64,000 nt of DNA from Candidatus Cloacimonadota bacterium (GTDB lineage Bacteria; UBA4055), in contig PDON01000068.1 of NCBI GenBank assembly GCA_002742935.1, forward strand, positions 1-64,000, read 5' to 3'. The position numbers and the translations under genes were made by a program. Of the stretch, positions 18,974 through 28,547 are shown piece by piece. A model generated the notes under the pieces. That model had not been told where the DNA came from, made no database searches, and saw nothing but the letters and a program-made list of their open reading frames with translations. Position 1 is the stretch's first letter, and the number at the start of each line of letters is the position of its first letter.

Positions 18974-19445
18974 CACAATACCTGTCAACTTTATATAAAC
19001 CTATCCTCAAAATGATAATATAATAAAATAGTAATAAAAATAGAACAACAATTTTTGTTAATTATGAAATTACTAATAACCACCTCACATAAGTAATATC
19101 CTTTAAATATTATTTAAAATAATAAAGCAACAAAAAAGATAATGAAAAGTTATTAAATAAGCAGAATCTACTGAAGAAGTTTAAAAGTTCAAAACTTTAA
19201 TTATGAAATGGATTTATCAAATCCATTTTACCGTAACTAAACGGATAATGTTTATACCTTATTTGAGAAGACCATAACTGAAGACCATAACTATAGAAAA
19301 TAACATTTTTTATTCCCTTAATCAAATCACAATAAACAGCTTTTTCAGATAAAAATAAATTATGATTTTGAACCTTTCATATTAGCAGTAGTATCTATTA
19401 TATTTGTATGGGATTTCAAGATTTATTTATGGAGAATCAATACTT
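18974..19445. other. Intergenic region with hairpin and short tandem repeat
   Basis: No gene was seen. A perfect 10-bp stem with a 3-base loop lies at 19206-19228 (AAATGGATTT/AAATCCATTT). A 13-base unit (GAAGACCATAACT) is present twice in tandem at 19267-19292. The region separates two divergent genes and should hold both promoters. Confidence 0.45.
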
Positions 19446-19958
19446 ATGAAGCATTACTTAATATTTATAATCTTACTTATCAACATACCTCTTTTCCCCA
19501 AAGGGGGATCTATTGTGGGAAATATTTTTGACAGAGAAGGGAATCCTCTTTCAGGAACAAATATAACCATATCAGGAACAACTCTGGGAGCCGAAAGTAA
19601 CGAAAAAGGTTTCTACTATATAGAACCTGTAAAAAAGGGGCTCTATGAGGTAAAAGCACAATTTATAGGGTACAAATCTGAAAACAGAATTGTTGTAGTA
19701 GAAGAGAATAAAAGAGTTCGAGTTAATTTTTTTTTAGATAGCGATGAAATGATTCTTCCGGAAACTATTATTATAGGGAAAAAAGATACTCTCTATCCTT
19801 GGTTCAATAAGTTTGCTTTTAAGAAAGAGTCTTTAAACAAAAAGAAGGCAAGACCAATATTTCTTTTTAAAAGAAAAAAACCTATAACAGAAGAAGCAGA
19901 AAAAAATATAGGTTTTTTTGAGAATATTTACTACAACATATGGAAAATATTTAACTAG
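19446..19958 (+). CDS. Secreted protein with carboxypeptidase regulatory-like domain
   Basis: The predicted protein has 170 residues. A signal peptide (about 1-20) precedes a single CarboxypepD_reg-like beta-sandwich domain: GSIVGNIFDREGNPLSGTNITISGT, then TTLGAESNEKGFYYIEPVKKGLYEVKAQFIGY. In Bacteroidetes-type proteins this domain begins TonB-dependent receptors, but here no plug or barrel follows and the C-terminus is a short basic tail. It may therefore be a stand-alone periplasmic or surface protein or a receptor remnant. The ATG at 19446, after a GGAGA site, is chosen because the signal peptide begins there. Function is unknown. Confidence 0.75.
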   Translation: MKHYLIFIILLINIPLFPKGGSIVGNIFDREGNPLSGTNITISGTTLGAESNEKGFYYIEPVKKGLYEVKAQFIGYKSENRIVVVEENKRVRVNFFLDSDEMILPETIIIGKKDTLYPWFNKFAFKKESLNKKKARPIFLFKRKKPITEEAEKNIGFFENIYYNIWKIFN

Positions 19959-20063
19959 TAAAAGTTCTATCAATTAAATTGTTGATATTTTATCAAACAA
20001 ATAATTTATATGATTAAAAAAGGTTGTAGCTTCTGTAAAGCGGTTAAATTTGAGGAAATTTTT

Positions 20064-20699
20064 ATGGATATTGAAATATTAGAATTTAGTGAGGCAAGAG
20101 TTTTAGGAACAATAATGGAGAAATCCAAAACTACACCGGAAAACTACCCTCTAACAATAAACTCTATAGTGGTTGGTTCAAATCAGAAAAGTAATAGAGA
20201 GCCAGTTTCTCAACTAACCCAAGATAATGTTGTGGAAGCTTTAGATTCTCTAAAAAAGAAAAATCTTGTATGGGAGGTAACCATATCAGGAAGTTCAAGA
20301 CAACCAAAATATGAAGAAAAGATTAGTAAATATTATCAATTAAATGAGAAACAGTTTGCAATACTTTCAATCCTTATTTTGAGAGGAGCACAGACCCTGG
20401 GTGAGTTAAAAACAAGATCAACAAGGTATTGTAGTTTTGAGGATCTCGAAGATGTTGAAAAAACAGTTCTTAGCTTAGAGAACCATCTTGAAATGGAGCT
20501 TGTTTCCAAACTACCCTTAAAACCGGGTAATAGAGAGTTTAGATACTCTCAAAACCTTTACGAAAAAAGAGGTGAAAAAGAGGAAACTATTGTTGAAAGA
20601 GTAGAGAATGAAGATCTTTACAATAGAATTGAAATATTAGAATCTGAACTAGAAAATTTAAAATCTCAATTTAATGAGTTTAGGAAACAGTTTGAATAG
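20064..20699 (+). CDS. YceH family (DUF480) protein
   Basis: The protein has 211 residues. Its N-terminal part (LEFSEARVLGTIMEKSKTTPENYPLTINSIV) and the following NQKSNREPVSQLTQDNVVEALDSLKKK match the YceH family, which consists of two winged-helix domains. The second domain is seen around FAILSILILRGAQTLGEL. A coiled coil closes the protein. The function is unknown; DNA binding is inferred from the fold. The ATG at 20064 follows a GAGG site and fits the family start better than an upstream ATG at 20010. Its 3' end overlaps murJ. Confidence 0.87.
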   Translation: MDIEILEFSEARVLGTIMEKSKTTPENYPLTINSIVVGSNQKSNREPVSQLTQDNVVEALDSLKKKNLVWEVTISGSSRQPKYEEKISKYYQLNEKQFAILSILILRGAQTLGELKTRSTRYCSFEDLEDVEKTVLSLENHLEMELVSKLPLKPGNREFRYSQNLYEKRGEKEETIVERVENEDLYNRIEILESELENLKSQFNEFRKQFE

Positions 20700-22296
20700 G
20701 GCAGTAAATAATATATTAAAAATTTTATCGGGAACCTTCATATCGAGAATCTCAGGTCTTGTCAGAGAAATAGTTATAAGTAGATTTTTTGGTACAAGTA
20801 AAGTTGCCGATGCTGTAATGCTTGCAATAACCTTTCCCTCCCTATTTAGGCAGATTCTCGGTGAGGATATGGTTGAAAGAGCTTTTATGCCTCCCTTCAA
20901 ACTCAAGTATATGAAAAATAAAAATAGTGGATGGAGATTTATATCCTCCACATTTAACATTTTCTTCATTGTTCTCATAATAGCCACTTTATTCTTATAC
21001 ATTGCTCTGCCAATATTTTTTAAGTTAGGGGATTATTTCCCTTCAATATTTGGTTGGGCTTTTGGAAATAATAAAAATTTTGACTACCAACTAACCCTAA
21101 ACTTAAGTCTAATAATGTTACCGTTTATGATCTTTATAGGTTTAGCGGCGTTTTTGGGAGGAGTTCTTAACTTTCTAGAGAAAAACTGGATTTTTGGATT
21201 TGCTCCGGTATTTTTAAATCTTGGAATAATACTCTCTATACTCCTCTTTAGTGAAAGCTTGGGAGGTTTCTCCTTAGCCATTGGTTTTCTAATTGGAGGA
21301 GTTTCACAATTTTTAGTACAACTTCCTTCTTTGCTGAATAAAAAATTTAAAAAAAATACAAAGTTTAGGTACTATAAGAGTCTTACACTTGAAAAAGAGG
21401 ATAAGGTTAGTATAAAAAAGGAGAGTTTTATTATTGGTCTCAACTCTATCTTCAATAAAAGTTCAGAAGTTATTAATAAGATATTGGCATCAACTCTAAT
21501 AACCGGCTCTCTCTCTTCATTAACCTATGCAACAAGATTTTTCCAGCTACCACATGCAATTCTTTCCCTCTCTATAGCCAGAGGAATTATACCTATTATA
21601 TCTGAAATTGATTTTAAGAAAGAGAAAGATAAATTCAACAATGCATTTTCAAAGGGTTTACTTCTATACTTTGTTGTACTCACCCCCGCTCTCTTTCTAA
21701 TGCTTATAAACTCCGAAGAGATAATATATATATTTTACAAGGGAAATCAATTTGACAATAAATCCGTAATCCTAACATCAAATGCTCTATTCTATTTCAG
21801 CTGGGGTATTTTACCTTTGGGAATATACAGTTATTTCATAAGGATAGCTTCCCTTATCAAACAAAACAAAAAAACACTTTTAATCTCAATTATAGGATCA
21901 ATATCAAATATAATAATATCTTTGTCTCTAATAAAATTATTCAAATTTGGACATATAGGTATTGCTATATCTACATCTGCCTCTACATATATAAATGCTC
22001 TGTTACTATATCTTTCCCTAAAAAAAGAGGGGGTACAGTTCAAAAAAGATCTATACTCATTGATTGGAAGGTATGTTGTGGTTTCAGCAATAAATATTGC
22101 TATTGTTTTATCTATAACAGTTTTTTATATTAATTACACTTATGACAGTAAATTGGAAGCAATTTTCAGTATTTTGATAAACACGACCCTATTAATCTCA
22201 TTCTATGCTATATACATAGCTTGGGATAATAGAATAAAAGATCTGTTTGTATCAGTTTTAAAAAGAGAGACGGTTAAGAAATCAAATGAAAATTAA
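20674..22296 (+). CDS. murJ: Lipid II flippase MurJ
   Basis: MurJ moves lipid II, the peptidoglycan precursor, across the inner membrane. The 540-residue protein is strongly hydrophobic, with about fourteen membrane segments. It has the family signatures SGLVREIVISRFFGTSKVADAV, MVERAFMPPF and YATRFFQLPHAILSLSIARGIIP. The start overlaps the upstream YceH gene by 26 bases; a TTG at 20692, preceded by AGGAAA, is an alternative start. It overlaps the next gene by 11 bases, so these three genes form an operon. Confidence 0.93.
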   Translation: MSLGNSLNRAVNNILKILSGTFISRISGLVREIVISRFFGTSKVADAVMLAITFPSLFRQILGEDMVERAFMPPFKLKYMKNKNSGWRFISSTFNIFFIVLIIATLFLYIALPIFFKLGDYFPSIFGWAFGNNKNFDYQLTLNLSLIMLPFMIFIGLAAFLGGVLNFLEKNWIFGFAPVFLNLGIILSILLFSESLGGFSLAIGFLIGGVSQFLVQLPSLLNKKFKKNTKFRYYKSLTLEKEDKVSIKKESFIIGLNSIFNKSSEVINKILASTLITGSLSSLTYATRFFQLPHAILSLSIARGIIPIISEIDFKKEKDKFNNAFSKGLLLYFVVLTPALFLMLINSEEIIYIFYKGNQFDNKSVILTSNALFYFSWGILPLGIYSYFIRIASLIKQNKKTLLISIIGSISNIIISLSLIKLFKFGHIGIAISTSASTYINALLLYLSLKKEGVQFKKDLYSLIGRYVVVSAINIAIVLSITVFYINYTYDSKLEAIFSILINTTLLISFYAIYIAWDNRIKDLFVSVLKRETVKKSNEN

Positions 22297-23215
22297 ATTT
22301 TATGGAGTGAGAGGTTCCATTCCAACACCTCTCCTGCCATCAGAATATAGAGAAAAAATTAGGTCTATTATAGAGTTTACTCTAGAAAAGGGTAAAGGAT
22401 TAGATGCTGATACTGTCCTCTCGAATATACCAAGGGATCTCCAATCCATATTTGGAGGTAATACATCATGTATACATATAGAGTCAAACAATAGATCAAT
22501 TATACTTGATGCCGGTTCAGGATTAAAAATATTGGGAAATGATCTTGATAAGAGAGGAGACAGTGAAATTCATATCATTCTTTCACACCTTCATCATGAC
22601 CACATAAACGGAGTACCTTTTTTTAAGCCCCTCTATTCACCTCAAAAAAAAGTGAACTTTTACGGTGTTCACAAAAACATAGAAGAAGTACTAAATAAAA
22701 ATCAAGAAAAAGATCTTTTCCCGGTACAATTCAATAAAACAGGATCAGAGAAAAAGTTTAAATACCTAAAGCCTTTAAAATCTGAAGATATAAACGGATT
22801 TAATATTACGCCAATAAGAATGATACACCCCAACGGATGTTATGGGTATAAAATTATTGATAAAAGAGGTAAAAAAGTAATCTATGCAACGGATTGCGAA
22901 TATCCTAAAAATAGAAACTACTCCAAATGGATTGAATTTTATAAAGATGCAGACCTCCTAATTTTTGATGGACAATATACTCAAGAAGATTTTAAATATT
23001 TTTATAACTATGGACATTCAACCCCCTCTATTGGAGTAGAAATAGCTGTCAAAGCAAATGTAAAAAAACTCATAATCTTTCACCACGAACCTATGTACAA
23101 TAGTAAAATAATTCTCTCACATCTCCAAAAAGCCATAGATTACAGAGAAAAACAGTTCCCTAATTCAAAGCTTAAGATAGAGTTAGCAAACGAAGAGTTA
23201 GAGATAGAAGTTTAG
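22286..23215 (+). CDS. Metallo-beta-lactamase-fold phosphodiesterase-like hydrolase
   Basis: The protein has 309 residues. It begins with KIKFYGVRGSIPTP and FGGNTSCIHI, then LDAGSGLKILG and the metal-binding motif HLHHDH (H101, H103, D105, H106). A second part has ATDCEYP, DGQYTQ and HHEPMY. These segments are typical of the cAMP phosphodiesterase/RNase Z-like MBL branch often called MBL-fold metallo-hydrolase in Bacteria. No signal peptide is seen, so it is cytoplasmic. The substrate, possibly a nucleotide or RNA, is unknown. It overlaps murJ by 11 bases. Confidence 0.85.
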   Translation: MKIKFYGVRGSIPTPLLPSEYREKIRSIIEFTLEKGKGLDADTVLSNIPRDLQSIFGGNTSCIHIESNNRSIILDAGSGLKILGNDLDKRGDSEIHIILSHLHHDHINGVPFFKPLYSPQKKVNFYGVHKNIEEVLNKNQEKDLFPVQFNKTGSEKKFKYLKPLKSEDINGFNITPIRMIHPNGCYGYKIIDKRGKKVIYATDCEYPKNRNYSKWIEFYKDADLLIFDGQYTQEDFKYFYNYGHSTPSIGVEIAVKANVKKLIIFHHEPMYNSKIILSHLQKAIDYREKQFPNSKLKIELANEELEIEV

Positions 23216-23312
23216 ATAAGATCTGCTGAAAAAAATTAAAACAGAACCCTCCCATTTTATTTCAACAATCTCCATCTAATTAAACAGATTCCATATTTTT
23301 TGTAGACAAGAA

Positions 23313-24047
23313 CTATTTCCAGTTGAAAAATTGATCTAAAATAGGAATAGAAGCTCTCTTTGCTTCCTCTAAACTTCCCTGAAAAATAGGCTTACCTTCA
23401 ACTAAAAATATTATCCTGTCAGCAATCCTCTTTATAGATTCCAACTCATGAGTTACAATAACAAGTGTCATACCCAATTTCTCTTTCAAATCTAAAATAA
23501 GATGATCAAGTTGCTTAGCTGTTATGGGATCCAGACCTGCAGAGGGTTCATCAAAAAACAGAATTTTAGGCTCTAAAGCAATTGCTCTTGCCAATGCAAC
23601 CCTCTTTTTCATACCTCCCGAAAGCTCCGAAGGTAGTAAGTGATAAGCATGATTTAGGTTAACAAGAGCTAGTTTTTGTCTAACCAAACTCTTTATAATA
23701 TCTAGAGGAAGATTAGTATGTTGTAATAGAGGCATTGCAACATTTTCCCAAACCTCCATAGAGTTTATAAGAGCCCCCCCTTGAAAGAGCATACCAACCT
23801 GTTTAAGAATAGAGTCAAAACCTATTTCATCAATACCCACAATCTCTTTATCAAAAATTTTTATACTACCGCTATTAGGCTTGAGCAAACCTACAATCTG
23901 TTTTAAAAGAGTTGTTTTACCTCCACCACTTGAACCTAAAATAATAAAGATCTCCCTTTCTCTTATCTCAAGATCAACACCTTTTAGAATCATCCTATTC
24001 TCATAACCAAAAAATAGATTTTCTATTTTAATAACATTTTCAGCCAA
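23313..24047 (-). CDS. mlaF: MCE/Mla-type ABC transporter ATP-binding protein
   Basis: This is the ATPase subunit of a phospholipid transport system. The 244-residue protein has Walker A GSSGGGKT at 38-45, a Q-loop in MLFQGGALINSM, signature ELSGGMKKRVALARA (142-145 is LSGG) and Walker B LFFDEPSAGLDP. FQGGALINSM and GLDPITA are typical for the MlaF branch. The start is TTG after a GAGGGG site. It is the last gene of a five-gene operon. Confidence 0.93.
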   Translation of the reverse strand: MAENVIKIENLFFGYENRMILKGVDLEIREREIFIILGSSGGGKTTLLKQIVGLLKPNSGSIKIFDKEIVGIDEIGFDSILKQVGMLFQGGALINSMEVWENVAMPLLQHTNLPLDIIKSLVRQKLALVNLNHAYHLLPSELSGGMKKRVALARAIALEPKILFFDEPSAGLDPITAKQLDHLILDLKEKLGMTLVIVTHELESIKRIADRIIFLVEGKPIFQGSLEEAKRASIPILDQFFNWK

Positions 24048-24060
24048 ATAAAATCCCCTC

Positions 24061-25116
24061 TTAAAACTTAAAATAGAAGATTAAACTTAAAAGAGCATCT
24101 GAAAGTATTACAGAAAAGATTGCCGCTACAACGGAAGCTGTAGTTGATCTTCCAACACCCTCAGCCCCACCTTTTACATTGAAACCGTAAAAAACACCTA
24201 TTAAACCAATGAGAATTGCAAAGACAAAGCTTTTGAATAAACTTATCAACCATGTTCTAATAGTCATAACAGAAAGAGCTCTTTCAATAAAAATATCTCC
24301 ATTTAGATCAAGATATAAAACAGCTACTATGAAACCACCGGCAATACCGATTAAATTAGCCGCAGTAGTAAGAAGAGGAAGAGATATTGTTATACCTATA
24401 ATCCTTGGAGCAACAACATACTTTAGAGGATTAAGTGCCATAACGGAAAGAGCATCAAGCTCTTCGGTAATCTTCATAGTTGCAATCTCCGCAGAAATGG
24501 CAGAACCACTCCTTCCGGCAACAATAATAGCAGTTATCATAGGACCCATCTCACTAATCATAGAGATTACTATAAGATCAACCAGAAATATATTGGCACC
24601 AAATTGTTTCAACTGTGCGGCAGACTGTAAGGATAGAATTAAACCTATTAAAAAGGACAAAAGAGTTATTATAGGTATGGCTTTTCTACCAATAAGTTCC
24701 ACCTGCTCAAATACAGCCCCATCTTTTCTCCCGTCTCTCGTGAAAAGGCCTCTAATAGAGTAATAAAGTGTATCCCCTGAAAGAACGGCAAAATTAAAAA
24801 TTTCTACGAAAAAGTTATCAAAAGACTCGGCAAACTTTTCAAGCCAACTTTTTTTACTAACATTATCGGTTTGATAAGATGATACCTCTTGAAACTGTAA
24901 AAGCTCATTTTTTAGAGATTGAGAAACATCTATTTCAATATTTAAACTCTTAGCATATATTAACAGAGGAAAAATTGAGGAATCATAAGTACAATCTTTC
25001 TCCACAACTATCTTTGAGAATTGCCTTTTTTTAAGCAAAGAGAAATAGTTTGAAGCAGTATCAACCTTAAAGGTATCAAAAACCACAATATTATCCCCTG
25101 AGAGTTTATAACTCAT
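24061..25116 (-). CDS. mlaE: MlaE-family lipid ABC transporter permease with STAS-like N-terminus
   Basis: The membrane subunit of the MCE transporter has 351 residues. About the first 95 residues resemble a STAS-like domain, fused directly to the permease. The permease part has the family sequences VELIGRKAIPIITLLSFLIGLILSLQSA, SEMGPMITAIIVAGRSGSAISAEIATMKITEELDAL and GVFYGFNVKGGAEGVG. It should act with MlaF in the inner membrane. ATG follows AGGT. Thirteen bases separate it from the mlaF-like gene. Confidence 0.93.
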   Translation of the reverse strand: MSYKLSGDNIVVFDTFKVDTASNYFSLLKKRQFSKIVVEKDCTYDSSIFPLLIYAKSLNIEIDVSQSLKNELLQFQEVSSYQTDNVSKKSWLEKFAESFDNFFVEIFNFAVLSGDTLYYSIRGLFTRDGRKDGAVFEQVELIGRKAIPIITLLSFLIGLILSLQSAAQLKQFGANIFLVDLIVISMISEMGPMITAIIVAGRSGSAISAEIATMKITEELDALSVMALNPLKYVVAPRIIGITISLPLLTTAANLIGIAGGFIVAVLYLDLNGDIFIERALSVMTIRTWLISLFKSFVFAILIGLIGVFYGFNVKGGAEGVGRSTTASVVAAIFSVILSDALLSLIFYFKF

Positions 25117-25155
25117 ATTAAACCTACACCTTTTTTACAGTTTAAGATTTAAAAA

Positions 25156-26694
25156 TTAGTTGGTAAAATAGTATGAGAACTCTAAAAGGAGATTATGTTT
25201 CCACACTAAATAATCCTTTTTATCACTATATTGAAAATCAATATTGTATTCTAAACTTAGATATTGGAAAATATTGAAAGTAAAATTATTCTCCCAATTA
25301 AAATTATATTCATCAGCCTTTGTAAAGGATTTTATAAACCTAACCTCACTTTCGTAGTTAAGATTTGAAAACACTCTAAAATCGGACCCGGCACTAAAAA
25401 CAAGACCATTTATGTAGTTATTATCAATCTCTTTATAGATTGTATAATTTCCTTCTACACCACTCTCCTCAAAAACATTGTTATTGTTTGTTTGCTCCAT
25501 ACCAATACCGGTTCTGAAGTATAGGTTTGCTCTTGGTTCATTTAAAAGATGGAAGTTAAAACCAATCTCCTCTCCGGTTGTTAAAGGAAAAATAACAGGC
25601 GAAACTTCTATATCTGATACGCCTTCAAAAGTTTCAACTTTTGAGCTGTATATTTTCTTTATATTTTTATCTTCACTAAAATAGTTAGTATTACTAAAAA
25701 TTTCAGATCTTAAGCTAAGTTCACCATAGAAACCAAAGATATCGGTAAAGTAGAAGATTGCAGTATTTGTAAGATCAAATCTATCATTAATAACTCTTAT
25801 ATCATCCTCATTACTCTTACGAAGATCCGTTTCAAATATTTGATTCAGATTGATAAGCCAAGGCTTAACATCATACTTTAACCTGTTTTTTATTTTACCG
25901 TTAAAATTAGCTTCGGTTTGAGAATCCTTTTCACTGTCAATATTGTTACTGTTTAAAGAAAAAGCACCTTTTAAGGTCAATCTCTCCTGCCACTTAACAT
26001 TTGACTTCTCCTTCTCAGATTCACCTAACAGTTCTCCAAAACCTCTAAATTCTCTCGTATCACTATCAACAACTATAGTAAATTGATACAGATCTCCCTT
26101 TTCTAACTCAATTGTAACAAAGTTGACTATTGTATTAAAAGGCTCTCCACTTTTTACAATCTTGTACTTTCCCGGCCTTAGGATCCATGTGTCTCTCTGT
26201 TTCTCAAAGTCTGTTTGATCTATTGAGTATTTAGACCCTATCTCTCTAGCACCATCAAACTCATAAATATCGTAAGAAATTCTAACCTCTTCCCTATTCT
26301 CATCAATAACTTTAACTAAAAGAGATGCCCAGTTTTGTTCCAATATAAAAGTCTCACCTGAACTAATAGAAAACTCCTCTGTTAGCATATCCATTTGACT
26401 TTCAGCCGTTCCAAAAACTATTCTATAATACCCCGGATCAAGAAATGTACTTTTTCCAAATTTACAATCTACCCTATATCTATCATAATTAAATTTCTGA
26501 TTTCTTTTATATAGAAAAATCTTAGGAACTTCCCACTTTGGATTACTCATACAAGGAATAAACAACCTTCCCTTTCCTAAGTGATCATCTAAGCCCTCCT
26601 CTTTAATTTGATTAGCAGGAGTTCCGGATAGCCATTTACCTTCAAGAGTAAACAGTAACGATAACAATAGTAAAATAGAAATAAAATTTTTCAT
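25156..26694 (-). CDS. Outer-membrane beta-barrel-like protein in MCE operon, unknown
   Basis: The 512-residue protein has a signal peptide (residues 1-18). The first half consists of beta-rich segments, some PEGA/Ig-like in style (FLDPGYYRIVFGTAESQ, LRPGKYKIVKSGEPF). The second half has alternating strands with frequent aromatic residues and ends in LLLEFSYYFTN, an aromatic-terminated strand like that of outer-membrane barrels. No family is recognised. It is encoded between the permease and lipoprotein genes, so it could be the outer-membrane partner of this lipid transport machine; this is inference from position. Confidence 0.7.
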   Translation of the reverse strand: MKNFISILLLLSLLFTLEGKWLSGTPANQIKEEGLDDHLGKGRLFIPCMSNPKWEVPKIFLYKRNQKFNYDRYRVDCKFGKSTFLDPGYYRIVFGTAESQMDMLTEEFSISSGETFILEQNWASLLVKVIDENREEVRISYDIYEFDGAREIGSKYSIDQTDFEKQRDTWILRPGKYKIVKSGEPFNTIVNFVTIELEKGDLYQFTIVVDSDTREFRGFGELLGESEKEKSNVKWQERLTLKGAFSLNSNNIDSEKDSQTEANFNGKIKNRLKYDVKPWLINLNQIFETDLRKSNEDDIRVINDRFDLTNTAIFYFTDIFGFYGELSLRSEIFSNTNYFSEDKNIKKIYSSKVETFEGVSDIEVSPVIFPLTTGEEIGFNFHLLNEPRANLYFRTGIGMEQTNNNNVFEESGVEGNYTIYKEIDNNYINGLVFSAGSDFRVFSNLNYESEVRFIKSFTKADEYNFNWENNFTFNIFQYLSLEYNIDFQYSDKKDYLVWKHNLLLEFSYYFTN

Positions 26695-26700
26695 AACCTA

Positions 26701-27312
26701 TTACCCCTTTCCCGATATTAAAAAATCTAAGGTTTTTACAATAAATTTATCCACCTCTTCTTTTAGAACATCCGATATAGACTTAACAAAATAAACAAAG
26801 TTCCTGTTAAAAAGATCCTCTCTTCTATTTATTCGGTATGAGAAAAGAACATTTTCCAATTTATCTTTTAAAATAATCTCAATATCAACATAAGCAAAAT
26901 AGGAATCTTCCGAAGAGTAAAGTTCTATATTATTAATCTTACCACCAATGAAGAGATCAGGATCTCTTTTAAAAAATTCCTCAGAGCATTCCTGAAACAC
27001 ATCATAACCTTTAATTTGATCTGAAATAAGAGATCTAATAGCTTTATTAGGTTTTATAGCCCACTTGTTTTTTTTGTCATAATGCAACTTATGCATACTC
27101 TCTCTTATTATTATTGATTTCCTTTCAAGCAATCTTGAGGTCTCAAACTCATCCACTTGAACAGAATATTGTAAAGGAACTTTATTTTTGTATTTTATTA
27201 AAAATTGAGGATCTTTTGGTGTAACATAATTCAAAAGATAAAAATTTTCAGATGTCCTAACACCGCATGAAACTAAAAAAACAAAAAAAAGTATTACTAC
27301 AAAAAATCTCAT
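26701..27312 (-). CDS. PqiC-like/ABC transport auxiliary lipoprotein
   Basis: The 203-residue protein starts with a lipoprotein signal, with the lipobox FLVSC at its end (Cys16). The following YLLNYVTP, QVDEFETSRLLERKSIIIR and LISDQIKGYDVFQ segments resemble the ABC-type transport auxiliary lipoprotein family (DUF330, PqiC, LptE-like fold). Such lipoproteins stand at the outer membrane and dock MCE proteins. Spacing of 5 bases from the MCE gene supports a joint function. Confidence 0.78.
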   Translation of the reverse strand: MRFFVVILFFVFLVSCGVRTSENFYLLNYVTPKDPQFLIKYKNKVPLQYSVQVDEFETSRLLERKSIIIRESMHKLHYDKKNKWAIKPNKAIRSLISDQIKGYDVFQECSEEFFKRDPDLFIGGKINNIELYSSEDSYFAYVDIEIILKDKLENVLFSYRINRREDLFNRNFVYFVKSISDVLKEEVDKFIVKTLDFLISGKG

Positions 27313-27317
27313 ATTCT

Positions 27318-28277
27318 CTACTCCCTTCCTTTAAGTAAGATATCGGGATTATCTCTAATAAGTCTGGAAAATTCATTAAAATTTTCCAACATCTCTTTTA
27401 AAGATTCCATAGAATCTATAAAGTTTTTCCTACTCCTAGTGATAGTTTTATCAATATGAGTAACAGCTAAACTACTTTTTGAAATTACCTCCTCAATCTC
27501 CGGTAGTAATTTACTGTTTAACGCTCTAACACTATTACTAAGATTCTCAATAATAGCAACGGTAGAGGATGAGTTTATTGTGCTGTCCATACCAATAATT
27601 ACTCTATTTATATTACCTATTGTAACCATAAGGCTGTCTGTAAGAGATCTACTACTCCTAACTATGGAGTTTATATCCCCTCTATTTTTGCTCAACAACA
27701 TGTTTATCCCCGACGAAATAGAATCAATTCTACTTACAAGAGTTGAACTGCTCTCCAAAATATTTGATATAGATTCTCTGTTATCGGAAGATGTTAACTC
27801 AATAATATTATTTAAAAGGAGCTCAACCTTCTCTGTTATAACCTCAGCTTTACCGGTTATATCCGAAATAACACCTTTTTTTGACTTTATAAAACCCAAA
27901 GGCTCGAGATCCTCATCATCATTCTCCCCTCCGGAAAGTTCAATAATCTTTAAACCTGTAATACCCAAAAAATTTAACTCTGCCGTTGTACTCTTCTTAA
28001 TAGGTGTTCCACTCTTTATACTAACCTCAACTATTATTTCAGATATATCATCTCTGTTTATAGAAATATCGGTAATTTTACCAATGTTAATACCATAATA
28101 CCTAACATCTTGTCCAACACTTAAACCCGTAACACTCTGTTTTTTAAGTCTAATAAAATAGGTATCATTCTGCTCCAAAAGCTTTCTTCCAACCAAAAGA
28201 AAAGCTGTATAACCAAGCAATAAAAGAATTGACCCTATAAAGATGAAAACTCTAATTTTTTGAGCCCTGCTTACCAT
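27318..28277 (-). CDS. mlaD: MCE domain protein (MlaD-like)
   Basis: The 319-residue protein has a single N-terminal membrane helix (about 10-28), then an MCE domain at about 36-115 with LSVGQDVRYYGINIGKITDI and FLGITGLKIIELSGG. A long helical tail rich in Ser, Asn and Ile follows, which may form a coiled tube. MCE proteins carry lipids across the periplasm between inner and outer membranes. It is the first gene of a five-gene operon with the lipoprotein, the OM-like protein, permease and ATPase. Confidence 0.92.
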   Translation of the reverse strand: MVSRAQKIRVFIFIGSILLLLGYTAFLLVGRKLLEQNDTYFIRLKKQSVTGLSVGQDVRYYGINIGKITDISINRDDISEIIVEVSIKSGTPIKKSTTAELNFLGITGLKIIELSGGENDDEDLEPLGFIKSKKGVISDITGKAEVITEKVELLLNNIIELTSSDNRESISNILESSSTLVSRIDSISSGINMLLSKNRGDINSIVRSSRSLTDSLMVTIGNINRVIIGMDSTINSSSTVAIIENLSNSVRALNSKLLPEIEEVISKSSLAVTHIDKTITRSRKNFIDSMESLKEMLENFNEFSRLIRDNPDILLKGRE

Positions 28278-28504
28278 AATTTATCCTAAGTAAAAATTAG
28301 CAAATTACAAGTTAATAATATACGTAACTAAACAAATCGTTTACAAGATATTATAACCCTCTCTCACATTATAATATATAATCTCAATCCAAAGAATTCA
28401 AAAAGTAAAAAGGTTTAAAAAAAACGCTATTTTTTAAAATTTTTATCTTGGTTTTATGATAGAAGTAATAGATAGAATATGAATAATTACTGATATTTAA
28501 TATG

Positions 28505-28530
28505 TTCACTATAATAGGTTATTGTATAAT
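28505..28530 (+). promoter_or_regulatory. Probable promoter of the gene at 28548
   Basis: A consensus -10 TATAAT lies at 28525-28530, with TTCACT at 28505-28510 as a weak -35 at a short spacing of 14. A second TATAAT lies at 28510-28515. The GGAG ribosome-binding site follows soon after. Confidence 0.5.
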
Positions 28531-28547
28531 AAAAAACGGAGAAGAAG

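Noticed and set aside
19267..19292. Two tandem copies of a 13-base unit as a possible repeat array
   Set aside because: Only two copies and no spacers, so neither a CRISPR array nor a meaningful satellite.
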